Part shown: positions 1 through 7,874 of the stretch, piece after piece
Position numbering within the stretch: position 1 is the stretch's first letter
How the letters are laid out: the number at the start of each line of letters is the position of its first letter
From: Arcicella rosea
GTDB taxonomy: Bacteria; Bacteroidota; Bacteroidia; Cytophagales; Spirosomataceae
Assembly (NCBI RefSeq): GCF_040543805.1
Contig: NZ_JBEUMS010000022.1
Span: 1 to 64,000, forward strand
Direction of reading: 5' to 3'
DNA: 64,000 bases
The notes under the pieces: generated by a model
What the model was told of the DNA's origin: nothing
Database searches by the model: none
Seen by the model: only the letters and a program-made list of their open reading frames with translations
Program-made: the position numbers and the translations under genes

Positions 1-153
1 AAATTGTCAGGAGTCTCCATAATAAAGTGTGTCTGAGTAAAAGTAAAAAAATAAACTTAAATTTAAACTGACACAGTTCGGTGAACAGACTCCATTAAAC
101 TCCCCCGCCAATCCATCCCCAAGACAGGCAAATCCATCTAAAACACCCAGCAA

Positions 154-276
154 TCTATCTTTGAGATAGAAAAAGCCTATCTTTTTGATAGGACGAGCTA
201 TCTCTGAGATAGGTCAATTTGTCTTTTTTGCGGTTTTTTGCATGAAAAAGATGGATCATCCTACCTCGGAGATAGG
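154..276. repeat. Four phased GATAG/CTATC palindromes
   Basis: Four short palindromes lie at 154-170 (arms TCTATCT/AGATAGA), 176-192 (CCTATC/GATAGG), 198-212 (CTATCT/AGATAG) and 260-276 (CCTACCT/AGATAGG, one mismatch). Their centres are near 162, 184, 205 and 268, so spacings are about 22, 21 and 63 bases, close to multiples of two helical turns. This is seen directly. Function is unknown; clustered operator sites or a small structured repeat are both possible. Confidence 0.6.
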
Positions 277-296
277 TTAGCGCATCTTTTTCACGC
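240..296. repeat. Imperfect stem-loop enclosing the fourth palindrome
   Basis: Arm 240-253 (GCATGAAAAAGATG) pairs with 283-296 (CATCTTTTTCACGC) with one mismatch. The enclosed segment holds the fourth GATAGG palindrome, so the whole could fold as a branched hairpin or cruciform. Function is unknown. Confidence 0.55.
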
Positions 297-354
297 ATTT
301 TCCCGTATAAATATGAAGAAAAACGCAAATAGATTTAGGCAGTTGTGAACAAAA

Positions 355-388
355 CAAAAACCCGAGAAGAAATTTCTTCTTGGGTTTT
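355..388 (-). terminator. Terminator of the DUF4394 gene
   Basis: A long stem with arms AAAACCCGAGAAGAAA and TTTCTTCTTGGGTTTT sits 25 bases past the stop of the minus-strand gene at 414. Its A-rich left side reads as a U-tract on the minus strand, as expected of an intrinsic terminator. Confidence 0.75.
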
Positions 389-413
389 AGCAAATAAGGA
401 ATTAAATCAACTA

Positions 414-1934
414 TTAAAATCCCGTGCCCACTGTAAAAGCACGAACGGTATTGGGTAAATCAGCTAATTTCGTAGCAGCACCTGTTGTGATATTGATAGT
501 ATAAATCGCAGACTTCTCTCCTACTTTCAAGGCTGCATAAGCCATACCTCCTCTGCTACTAATGTCAAAACCTCCAACCGTTTCAACATTAATACCCAAA
601 GCTCCAACTTCTACTAAAGTACCATTGTTTGGTGGGTCTTGCTTGTACAATTTATCGGTCATGATATCAATATTGAACAGAATTGTTGAGGTAGCTCCTG
701 CAAAATTATTGGTATAAGCAGATGCCGTAACCGAAGGCATTCCTGGATTCAAAGCACCATCTACCGCAGCAATAACACCTGTTTCAGGATGCAAACGTAG
801 ATTCTGACCTGTATTACTGATACAACGAATTCTATCAACGGTTGGATTAAAGTCAAAACCAAAAGAAGTACCTGTTAAAGTAGTAGCAAATGGTGCTGAA
901 CCGACCACTGCTGCCACACCCGACGAAGTATTCAATACATATAATCTACTAGAACTACCCAAAGCAAATAGTTGACCTGTAGCAGGACGAAAATCTATGC
1001 CTAAAATGGTTTCACCCATTTGTAAACCGCTAATTGCTTTGGAAACTGGTGTACCGATATTCAAGTAATTAAAGATTAACAAATTATTACTTTCGTCAAC
1101 CGCATAAGCAACTGGTGCCGTTGGAATCGCCAAACCATTGATGTTGCCAGCAGGTAAATTTCCTAATTTTGTTAATTTACCAGTCGTAATATCTACTTGA
1201 TGCAATTCCCATTTTCCTGAAACCATCACCGCTGTCAGGGCAACATCACCAGCAGGATTAATATCAAAACCCGCCGAAGCAGTAATATCAATACCTAGAT
1301 TTCCAACCTCTACTAAAGTTCCGTTGTTAGGTGGGTCTTGTTTGTATAATTTATCCGATTTGGCATCAATATCATACAAAACAGTTGAGCTTGCTCCCGC
1401 AAAATTATTGGTATAAGCCACCGATTCAATAACTGGACTCGCTCCGCCATTAATACTTCCATCAGTCGCTGCTACTGCACCCGTTTCTGGATGTAAACGT
1501 AAGTTTTGACCCATGTTAGTTACTAATCTGATTCTATCAACCGTTGGATTAAAGTCCAAAGCAACAGCAGAACCATTCACAATTGGGTTTAAAGAGCTTG
1601 TGCCTATTACTCTAGCCGTTCCAGTTTCTTGATTAATAACATAAATTCTGTTCATCGCACTTACTCCATACAATTCGCCAGTGGCTGGTCTGAAATCGAT
1701 GGATAATAAAGCATCGTTTGTCATTAAACCTGTGATGGTTGTCGTACTACTCGCCATTTCTGAGTTCATGGCATTGATTTTCATCAACTGTTTGCCATCT
1801 GCTAGTACATAGAAAGTTTGGTCTGGTTTGATAACTGTTGGCATGGTAACTTCATCGTCTTTGCAAGAAGACAGTCCAAACCCTACAACAAAGGCGGAGG
1901 CTGTTAAAAACAGTTTAAGTTTATTTGTGTGCAT
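414..1934 (-). CDS. DUF4394 lipoprotein with two tandem copies of the domain
   Basis: Predicted 506-residue lipoprotein. The start at 1934 (MHTNKLKL) is chosen because it gives a signal peptide ending in a lipobox (GLSSC) followed by KDDE; the longer frame to 2072 adds a non-signal leader overlapping the upstream terminator. Two homologous halves of about 230 residues follow, each with the succession DFRPATG, LDFNPTVDRIR (or FDFNPTVDRIR), GQNLRLHPETG, YTNNFAGA and KLYKQDPPNNGTLVEVG. This is the signature of the DUF4394 family, whose function is not established; the repeated strand-rich motifs suggest a propeller-like fold (inference). The halves are also alike at DNA level, pointing to internal duplication. 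The TonB receptor gene lies upstream on the same strand, but a strong hairpin separates the two, so co-transcription is uncertain. Confidence 0.85.
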   Translation of the reverse strand: MHTNKLKLFLTASAFVVGFGLSSCKDDEVTMPTVIKPDQTFYVLADGKQLMKINAMNSEMASSTTTITGLMTNDALLSIDFRPATGELYGVSAMNRIYVINQETGTARVIGTSSLNPIVNGSAVALDFNPTVDRIRLVTNMGQNLRLHPETGAVAATDGSINGGASPVIESVAYTNNFAGASSTVLYDIDAKSDKLYKQDPPNNGTLVEVGNLGIDITASAGFDINPAGDVALTAVMVSGKWELHQVDITTGKLTKLGNLPAGNINGLAIPTAPVAYAVDESNNLLIFNYLNIGTPVSKAISGLQMGETILGIDFRPATGQLFALGSSSRLYVLNTSSGVAAVVGSAPFATTLTGTSFGFDFNPTVDRIRCISNTGQNLRLHPETGVIAAVDGALNPGMPSVTASAYTNNFAGATSTILFNIDIMTDKLYKQDPPNNGTLVEVGALGINVETVGGFDISSRGGMAYAALKVGEKSAIYTINITTGAATKLADLPNTVRAFTVGTGF

Positions 1935-2050
1935 ATCGCTAATAGTTTTATGTGGAAATTTTAGCAGATATACGAGAGTAGTTCTCTTTTGGTTTTGTGA
2001 AGATTTAAGAAAATGAGAATAAAGTGTATTGAGGATTGAATAAGCATAAA

Positions 2051-2092
2051 AAAGTAAAAGAGATTGTCTCAAAAGTCAACCTCTTTTACTTT
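2051..2092 (-). terminator. Terminator after the TonB receptor gene
   Basis: Arms AAAGTAAAAGAG (2051-2062) and CTCTTTTACTTT (2081-2092) pair perfectly, 34 bases past the stop of the receptor gene at 2126. It would separate that transcript from the DUF4394 gene. Confidence 0.75.
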
Positions 2093-2125
2093 AAATTATC
2101 AGAGAAGAAATTTCATCTTACCTGC

Positions 2126-5100
2126 TTAAAAACTGTATCTTAAGCCTAACTGCATTTGCCATCTTGATGATAATTGATCAATTGAATAAGTTGACGTTGG
2201 TTTTGTAAATGTATAAGTTGGATCCGCTGAAGTTCCAGAATTCACACGTGATAAACCTAAACCAACCGTTGAGTTGAAAGTATTTGGTGCAAAGTAAATT
2301 CTACCCCAATCAGCATTCAATAAATTAGTGAAATTGAAAATATCTAAGGTTACTTGTACTGTATTTTTTGTACCCACTTTAATATCATGTAAGATTCTTA
2401 CATCCATAGTTGTGTTCCAAGGAGTACGACCACCGTTACGTTCAGTAAAATCACCTTTACGAGTACTTAAATAATCATCTCCATTTACAAAATTCATGAA
2501 ATTAGCAGCCTGTTGAGCAGCAGTTTCTGTAACAACTCCCGCAGCATTTTTCTTATCTATAAAATATTTAGTTGCTTCAGCTTCGTCTTTGAAAACATAA
2601 GCTAAACCAGCAGCTTGAGGTGTGTTAGCAATGGTTGAATTTACAAATCCCCATGTAAATGGCGCACCTGATTGTGCAGAAATTACACTTGTAATGGTAG
2701 TTGCATGCGTATTTGACCATCTGTGGCTATATCCAACTGAACCAATGATACGATTACGAATATCGAAATTAGAATGCGATAATTTAGGGTCGTTTGGTGT
2801 TAAAGATTGATTCAACTGCCAGTTAGATTCCATAGAGTTACGAATACCGTTTGTTAAATCGTAAGACTGTCCATAAGTATAGGCAAGGTTATAATTCAAA
2901 CCAAATTTATATGTTTTAGCCACTTGAAAAGTTAAGCTATAACGATATCCTTGAGAAGTATTCGACAATTCGTAAGCATTAGAGAAACCTGTATTTAATT
3001 TCTGACCAGTAGCTCCACCTGATAAATAAATTGGCATTTGCTTTTGTGTATCATAACTAAAATACTTCACAGAGTCCTTCAAGTTTACTTGTTGGAATTT
3101 CAAATCGTTAATTGTTTTCGTATAAATCCCTTCAACCGTAAATTTATAGCCATTCTTAGTAGTATAATCTACAGCCAAACTATTTCTAAATACTTGTGGC
3201 ATTTTGAAATTATTCGCAACAGCATCTACTTGAGTTTGATTTCCTTGACCATTATTGAAAGCAAAATTTTTAGCACCATCTTTCAATACATCACCTTTAT
3301 TGGCAACAGTAGCACGGTTGTTAATATCAAATGCACCATATCCAATACCATCATTGTAGAAAGCATAACCTAACCAAGCAAATGGAATTCTACCTGTGAA
3401 AATTCCTGTTCCTCCACGAATCACTACAGATTTATCTCCGTTAACATCAAAGTTGAAACCTAATCTTGGTGATACCAATACTTGTCCGAAAAGTTTATTA
3501 TCAATTTGGTTCAATGGCGTACCTGATGTGTAAGTAGTTCCAGCATTAATATCCAACGGTGTCGAAGTAGTTTTTGGACTCAAAGTTGGGGAATCAGCAC
3601 TTGCTAAGTCAAAACGAATACCCGGAGAAAGTTTGAATCTATCTGTTATTTGGATTTCATCTTGTGCATAAACGCTATACAATCCTACTGTAAATTTCGC
3701 ATAAGGATTATTGTAAAGATTATCACGAGTATTGTCTCCAAAACTGTATGAACCACGTACACGATTTACTTTTCCAGCTAAGAAATCATCTAAACTCTTG
3801 TAAGCAATACGACCATTCCATGAATTCACAAAACCATAGTTAATATTATAAATTTCGTTGTGAGTACCCACTAAAAATGTATGTTTTCCCTTGAAGAAAG
3901 TAACGTTATCAGTGATTTCAAAAGTTTTTTGTTTCATATTAAAAACTGTTGCTTCACGGTCATTACCTAAGATAATTGTACCACCATTATAAGCAATTTC
4001 AGTTTGTGGGAATGAAACACTATTCGCATCATTTCCTGCAACACTGCTACTAAGTGGGTCACGATAATCTTGAATATCTGAATAGCCTAATACTAAACTG
4101 TTAGAAATATTACCACTGCCAAAACGGCTTTTTAATTCAGCAACTGTTGAGTTTTGCTTATTTACTTGTCTGAAATCCATACTTCCGAAACGGAAATTGG
4201 CAGCGTCACGCTCTAAGTTTGTTGCTTCTGAGGTAACATAATTATTACGAATCGACAATTGGTGTTTATCAGAAATATTCCAATCTAAACGATTAAAGAA
4301 TTTGTTACTTCTTGAATAAATACTGTAGCTGTTTGTTTCACCTGGGTTAAAACCATAATTCGTCACCAAATAATTGGTAATCTTACTAGCCGTTGCAGCA
4401 TCAATTAATGAATTAGCATCACCTGCTCCATAAAAAATTGGTTCGTTACGACGAGTAATTTCTTCGTTAGTAAAGAAGAATAATTTATTCTTGATAATTG
4501 GTAAACCTACTCTAAAACCAACTTGATAATCAGAATATCCACTAGGAATTTTTGCCCCATCACCAGCATTATTAGGACCAGTAATTGTAGCATTACGACC
4601 AAAAGCATAAGCTGAACCTGTTACTTGGTTAGTTCCTGTACGAGTAACGGCGTTGATTGAACCTCCAGTAAAATTACCAATTTTAACATCGTAAGGAGCA
4701 ACATACACTTGAACGTCTTGAATTGCATCTAAACTTACTGGGTTTGTACGAGTACTACTTCCAGGCATGCCCGATGTTCCGCTTACACCACCTAAAGATG
4801 GACTAAAACCAATTGCATCATTATTGATACTTCCATCAATTGTTACGTTGTTATAACGAAAGTTTGTTCCTGCAAATGAATTAGTAGAACTACCTTGAGG
4901 CGTCATACGAGTCATATCTGTTAAACTACGACTCAAAGTTGGAAGTACTTTAATCGTATTTTCACCGATATTAGTACCAGCGCCAAGTCTTGTTCCACCT
5001 TTATCAGCTTTTACGACAACTTCTGCTAAACTGGTAGTTTCTTCGCTCACAATGAAATCCAAATTAGAGGTTGAACCTAAATTCAACATAATATCTTCAC

Positions 5101-5395
5101 GTACTTGTGGTTTATAACCAACAGAAGTAACGGTCAAGCTATACGGTCCACCCGGATTCATATTAGCAATTGTAAAGTGACCATCAACACTAGAAGCGAC
5201 TCCGTATTTTGTACCTGTTGGTAAATGGACAGCAATAACGGTTGCTCCGGGTATTTCAGCACCTTTTTGGTCTTTAACTCTACCAGAAATAGTAGAAGTT
5301 GTGATTTGTGAAAAAACCTGTACGCCCGAAAAGAGCATAGAGATAATTGCCAACAATCTTAGTGATTGTTGAAAAGTAAGGAAACTTTTCATCAT
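2126..5395 (-). CDS. TonB-dependent receptor, Oar-like, with carboxypeptidase-regulatory N-domain
   Basis: A 1089-residue outer-membrane receptor. After the signal peptide (cleavage near VFSQ), residues about 35-125 form a carboxypeptidase-regulatory-like domain (SGRVKDQKGAEIPGATV, YSLTVTSVGYKPQ), then a plug region with EVVVKA, NVTIDGSINNDA and the GGSINAVTRTGTN stretch, then a long beta-barrel closing with QLGLRYSF. The plug and barrel resemble Oar-type receptors rather than SusC, and no SusD partner lies beside it. The substrate cannot be inferred. Two ATG codons are adjacent (5395 and 5392); either gives the same signal peptide. A small hairpin (5424-5441) sits in the leader. The gene ends at a strong terminator, so it is probably transcribed alone or with the 119-residue gene upstream. 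Confidence 0.9.
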   Translation of the reverse strand: MMKSFLTFQQSLRLLAIISMLFSGVQVFSQITTSTISGRVKDQKGAEIPGATVIAVHLPTGTKYGVASSVDGHFTIANMNPGGPYSLTVTSVGYKPQVREDIMLNLGSTSNLDFIVSEETTSLAEVVVKADKGGTRLGAGTNIGENTIKVLPTLSRSLTDMTRMTPQGSSTNSFAGTNFRYNNVTIDGSINNDAIGFSPSLGGVSGTSGMPGSSTRTNPVSLDAIQDVQVYVAPYDVKIGNFTGGSINAVTRTGTNQVTGSAYAFGRNATITGPNNAGDGAKIPSGYSDYQVGFRVGLPIIKNKLFFFTNEEITRRNEPIFYGAGDANSLIDAATASKITNYLVTNYGFNPGETNSYSIYSRSNKFFNRLDWNISDKHQLSIRNNYVTSEATNLERDAANFRFGSMDFRQVNKQNSTVAELKSRFGSGNISNSLVLGYSDIQDYRDPLSSSVAGNDANSVSFPQTEIAYNGGTIILGNDREATVFNMKQKTFEITDNVTFFKGKHTFLVGTHNEIYNINYGFVNSWNGRIAYKSLDDFLAGKVNRVRGSYSFGDNTRDNLYNNPYAKFTVGLYSVYAQDEIQITDRFKLSPGIRFDLASADSPTLSPKTTSTPLDINAGTTYTSGTPLNQIDNKLFGQVLVSPRLGFNFDVNGDKSVVIRGGTGIFTGRIPFAWLGYAFYNDGIGYGAFDINNRATVANKGDVLKDGAKNFAFNNGQGNQTQVDAVANNFKMPQVFRNSLAVDYTTKNGYKFTVEGIYTKTINDLKFQQVNLKDSVKYFSYDTQKQMPIYLSGGATGQKLNTGFSNAYELSNTSQGYRYSLTFQVAKTYKFGLNYNLAYTYGQSYDLTNGIRNSMESNWQLNQSLTPNDPKLSHSNFDIRNRIIGSVGYSHRWSNTHATTITSVISAQSGAPFTWGFVNSTIANTPQAAGLAYVFKDEAEATKYFIDKKNAAGVVTETAAQQAANFMNFVNGDDYLSTRKGDFTERNGGRTPWNTTMDVRILHDIKVGTKNTVQVTLDIFNFTNLLNADWGRIYFAPNTFNSTVGLGLSRVNSGTSADPTYTFTKPTSTYSIDQLSSRWQMQLGLRYSF

Positions 5396-5423
5396 TTTGA
5401 CGTTTTAAAATAAGAAATTATGG

Positions 5424-5441
5424 CATATACGGCAGTATATG
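5424..5441 (-). other. Small leader hairpin of the TonB receptor gene
   Basis: CATATAC and GTATATG form a 7-bp stem with loop GGCA, about 30 bases upstream of the receptor start. It could affect translation or be incidental. Confidence 0.35.
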
Positions 5442-5472
5442 AGTAAGGAATTGCGGGAAGTTGGGAATACTC

Positions 5473-5832
5473 CTAAATTAGAATCTTGAGAAATAATATA
5501 AATAAGTAAACGGTAGGATAATTATATTCGAACGAATAAAAGAGTGATAAATTTGAGCAATTTAAAACTTTTTGAGTCTTCAAAAAGAAGTTTTTAAAGA
5601 CAACATTTTGCTTGAATTTAAAATTTTGTTCATCATCTGAATCTTCATCTATTTCAAGTTCAGCTTTTGATACAGGACTTTGAAGGGCGTTATACTTATA
5701 GGTGGAGGTTTTATGTGCAATAATATTAATATCCCTTTTGCAAACAGTAGAACCGCCATCAGTATATAAAAATACCTTGATGAACGATAGACAGATAATT
5801 AGCAATAGCGATATGTATTTTGCTCTTTTCAC
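5473..5832 (-). CDS. Small exported or membrane protein, not recognised
   Basis: A 119-residue open frame starting MKRAKYISLLLIICLSF, a good signal peptide or membrane anchor, followed by a polar segment with an acidic stretch (ELEIDEDSDDEQ, about 60-71) and a hydrophobic C-terminus (YLFILFLKILI). I do not recognise a family. It lies 77 bases upstream of the TonB receptor gene on the same strand with no obvious terminator between, so the two may share a transcript. The positively charged N-terminus with hydrophobic core and the position argue for a real gene, but its composition is low-complexity and it could be a chance frame. A role with the receptor would be speculation. Confidence 0.5.
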   Translation of the reverse strand: MKRAKYISLLLIICLSFIKVFLYTDGGSTVCKRDINIIAHKTSTYKYNALQSPVSKAELEIDEDSDDEQNFKFKQNVVFKNFFLKTQKVLNCSNLSLFYSFEYNYPTVYLFILFLKILI

Positions 5833-5990
5833 TGATACAAAAATACAACGCTAATATTATCTACACTTTTCTATAATATAAAATTAATGTCAAGGAATTA
5901 TTAACAGAATTGAAGTGTAATATTCAACTACAGCAATTAATCATAAGGTTGACAAATATTTAACATACTTTGAATTCATAATTAACTTAA

Positions 5991-6038
5991 ACTCATAAAA
6001 CCACAAATTTTAGAAGAAAACATTGTGGTTTTATGAGT
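5991..6038 (-). terminator. Terminator of the FAD oxidase gene
   Basis: A perfect 16-bp stem (5991-6006 with 6023-6038; arms contain AAAACCACAA / TTGTGGTTTT) begins 8 bases past the minus-strand stop at 6046. Confidence 0.8.
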
Positions 6039-6045
6039 TTGTACT

Positions 6046-7398
6046 TTAGCTATTGAAAATATTTTTCTTCAAAAATTCATTTTGGAATTTACCATTTGGG
6101 TCATATTCTTTCACCAAAGCTTTGAAATCATTCAGTTTTTCGATTCTGCTGTGTAAAACCGATGCTTCCATCGTAAAGAGTTTTGCCCAATGCGGACGAG
6201 CATTAAATGGTGCTAATGCTGCTTCAAAAAGCGGGAGAATACTCATTACCGTTTCTACTTCCTGTTTCCAAGTAGTGTGCAAAGCAACACAAGTTTTTTT
6301 GTAGCAAGGACTCATCCATAAATCATCCGCTTGAATTGCACGGATTTCTGAAATAAAAATATGCGGACTAACTTTTTCATGCAGTTTTTCAATCGCCATC
6401 ATTGCCTCATAAGCGTGTTCGATAGGAACAAAGTATTCTGATTGTAATTCTTTACCAGCACTTGGTGTAAAGCCCATTTTAAAATGTGGCATCCTTTCGT
6501 ACCAAACGCCCGGAACGCCTAATTGCTCTGTACAGTTTTCAGCAGAGATTTCTTCTATTGGGTGAAGATTTTGAGTAGCTAATTTTGCCCCAAATAATTC
6601 AGTTGGAATTTCAGCAGTATCACCTTCTTCCACTTTACTTTTCACCCAAACTTCGTTGATATTTTTATTTTTCCAATCAGTAAATAAACTAACGCTATAA
6701 CCGCTCGACATGATGGTTTCAAAATTCTTTTCCAAAGCACTCATCGGCAAATTTCGATAAACCACTTGTTTCATTTTGAAACTAGGTTGAAGTGCCAACG
6801 TAATTTTAGTGATTACTCCAAAAGCACCCAAACCAACAACCGCTCCATTGAATTTTTCTCCGTCTTTTTCTTTGGATAAATTCACAAGTTCGCCAGCAGC
6901 ATTCACGAACTCAAGTCCAACAACAGCGGTTGATAAATTTCCATTTTTCACGCCAGAACCATGTGTAGCCGTCGCACAAGCACCTACTACAGAAATATGG
7001 GGCAAGGATGCTAAATTATGAAGGGCATAGCCATTTTCTTCCAAATAAGGGGCTAATTCTCCGTATTTAATCCCTCCTTCTACCGTTACAGTATTGGCTT
7101 TTTTATCTAACGAAACTACTTTATTAAAATCTCTCAGTGAAATTTGATTTTCTTCGCTATCAGCAATTGTATTGAATGAATGGCGAGAACCTAATGCTTT
7201 TAGGCTATCGCATTTCTTTACAATTTCTTGTACTTCTTCAACTGTTTTAGGATAATAAACGTTTTCAGCACTGTATTCTAAATTTTCTGCCCAGTTTTTC
7301 AAATTCGTTTTGGCTTTTGTTTGACAAGCAACAAATCGTGAAAGCACGACGCCGCCCACCAACATTGATGTTGTTTTTAAAAATGTTCTTTTTTTCAT
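6046..7398 (-). CDS. FAD-linked oxidase, L-gulonolactone/D-arabinono-lactone oxidase family
   Basis: A 450-residue protein. The start at 7398 (MKKRTFLKTT) gives an export signal with a possible lipobox (RFVAC) near residue 25; the KR pair plus FLK resembles a weak Tat signal, which would suit a protein folded around FAD. An FAD-binding (PCMH-type) domain follows, with YPKTVEEVQEIVKKC, ALGSRHSFN, VEGGIKYGEL, LPHISVVGACATATHGSG and GVITKITLALQP. The C-terminal half matches sugar-1,4-lactone oxidases, ending HWAKLFTM and YDPNGKFQNEF. In known relatives the enzyme oxidises an aldono-lactone with O2 as acceptor; the substrate here is unknown. The gene ends at a perfect-stem terminator and has no operon partner. 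Confidence 0.85.
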   Translation of the reverse strand: MKKRTFLKTTSMLVGGVVLSRFVACQTKAKTNLKNWAENLEYSAENVYYPKTVEEVQEIVKKCDSLKALGSRHSFNTIADSEENQISLRDFNKVVSLDKKANTVTVEGGIKYGELAPYLEENGYALHNLASLPHISVVGACATATHGSGVKNGNLSTAVVGLEFVNAAGELVNLSKEKDGEKFNGAVVGLGAFGVITKITLALQPSFKMKQVVYRNLPMSALEKNFETIMSSGYSVSLFTDWKNKNINEVWVKSKVEEGDTAEIPTELFGAKLATQNLHPIEEISAENCTEQLGVPGVWYERMPHFKMGFTPSAGKELQSEYFVPIEHAYEAMMAIEKLHEKVSPHIFISEIRAIQADDLWMSPCYKKTCVALHTTWKQEVETVMSILPLFEAALAPFNARPHWAKLFTMEASVLHSRIEKLNDFKALVKEYDPNGKFQNEFLKKNIFNS

Positions 7399-7537
7399 AG
7401 TTATAAATTTTGATTTGTTTTGGATATTAAAGCAATATAAAACTAATTTATAATTCCTCCTCATAAATATTTAGAAGTAATCGAACGAACATTTTAATGA
7501 TTTTCAAATCGCTGATTATTATTTTAAATGAGCTTGT

Positions 7538-7545
7538 TACCTTTG
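7538..7545 (+). promoter_or_regulatory. Possible Bacteroidota -7 element before yidD
   Basis: TACCTTTG matches the Bacteroidota -7 consensus TAnnTTTG and lies 16 bases before the yidD start. No clear -33 TTTG is seen at the usual distance, so this is tentative. Confidence 0.35.
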
Positions 7546-7561
7546 AGAAAAGAATACAACA

Positions 7562-7813
7562 ATGACCAATCTTCACAGTAAAATTCTTATCATTTTAGTA
7601 CGAGTATATCAAGGAATTATTTCGCCATATTTTCCGAATTCTTGTCGCTATACTCCTACTTGTTCGCAGTATATGATAGAAGCAATTCAGGTTTGGGGAT
7701 TTTGGAAAGGCTTTCGTTTAGGAATGAAACGTTTTGCTTCTTGCCATCCTTGGGGCGGTAGTGGTCATGACCCTGTACCTCATAAATCTTGTTGTGAAAA
7801 AAAGGATATTTGA
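7562..7813 (+). CDS. yidD: YidD, membrane protein insertion efficiency factor
   Basis: An 83-residue protein with the full YidD signature: VRVYQGIISPYFPNSCRYTPTCSQYMIEAI, where the family pattern is SP..(P/N)SCR(Y/F).PTCS.Y, then a W-G-KG segment (WGFWKGF) and the final CHPWGGSGHDPVP. YidD is a small amphipathic inner-membrane-associated protein that aids YidC-dependent insertion. In many bacteria it lies by rnpA/yidC; here it stands alone, which is common in Bacteroidota. The M14 peptidase gene follows 61 bases later on the same strand and may be co-transcribed. Confidence 0.95.
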   Translation: MTNLHSKILIILVRVYQGIISPYFPNSCRYTPTCSQYMIEAIQVWGFWKGFRLGMKRFASCHPWGGSGHDPVPHKSCCEKKDI

Positions 7814-7874
7814 TTTTTTAGGAAGCTTTTTCTTTCTATTTTTGGTTTGAATCCATTCATCAAACCTTAAAATC

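Larger units (their letters stand above)
1..413. other. Gene-free left edge with palindromes
   Basis: No convincing coding region is seen here. The stretch holds four short palindromes (154-276), a larger imperfect stem-loop (240-296) and the terminator of the DUF4394 gene (355-388), each listed separately. The first 120 bases carry no recognisable feature; they may belong to the upstream region or end of a gene outside the window. Confidence 0.6.

Noticed and set aside
1935..2072. Longer start of the DUF4394 gene
   Set aside because: It would hide the lipoprotein signal inside the protein and run into the terminator of the TonB receptor gene.
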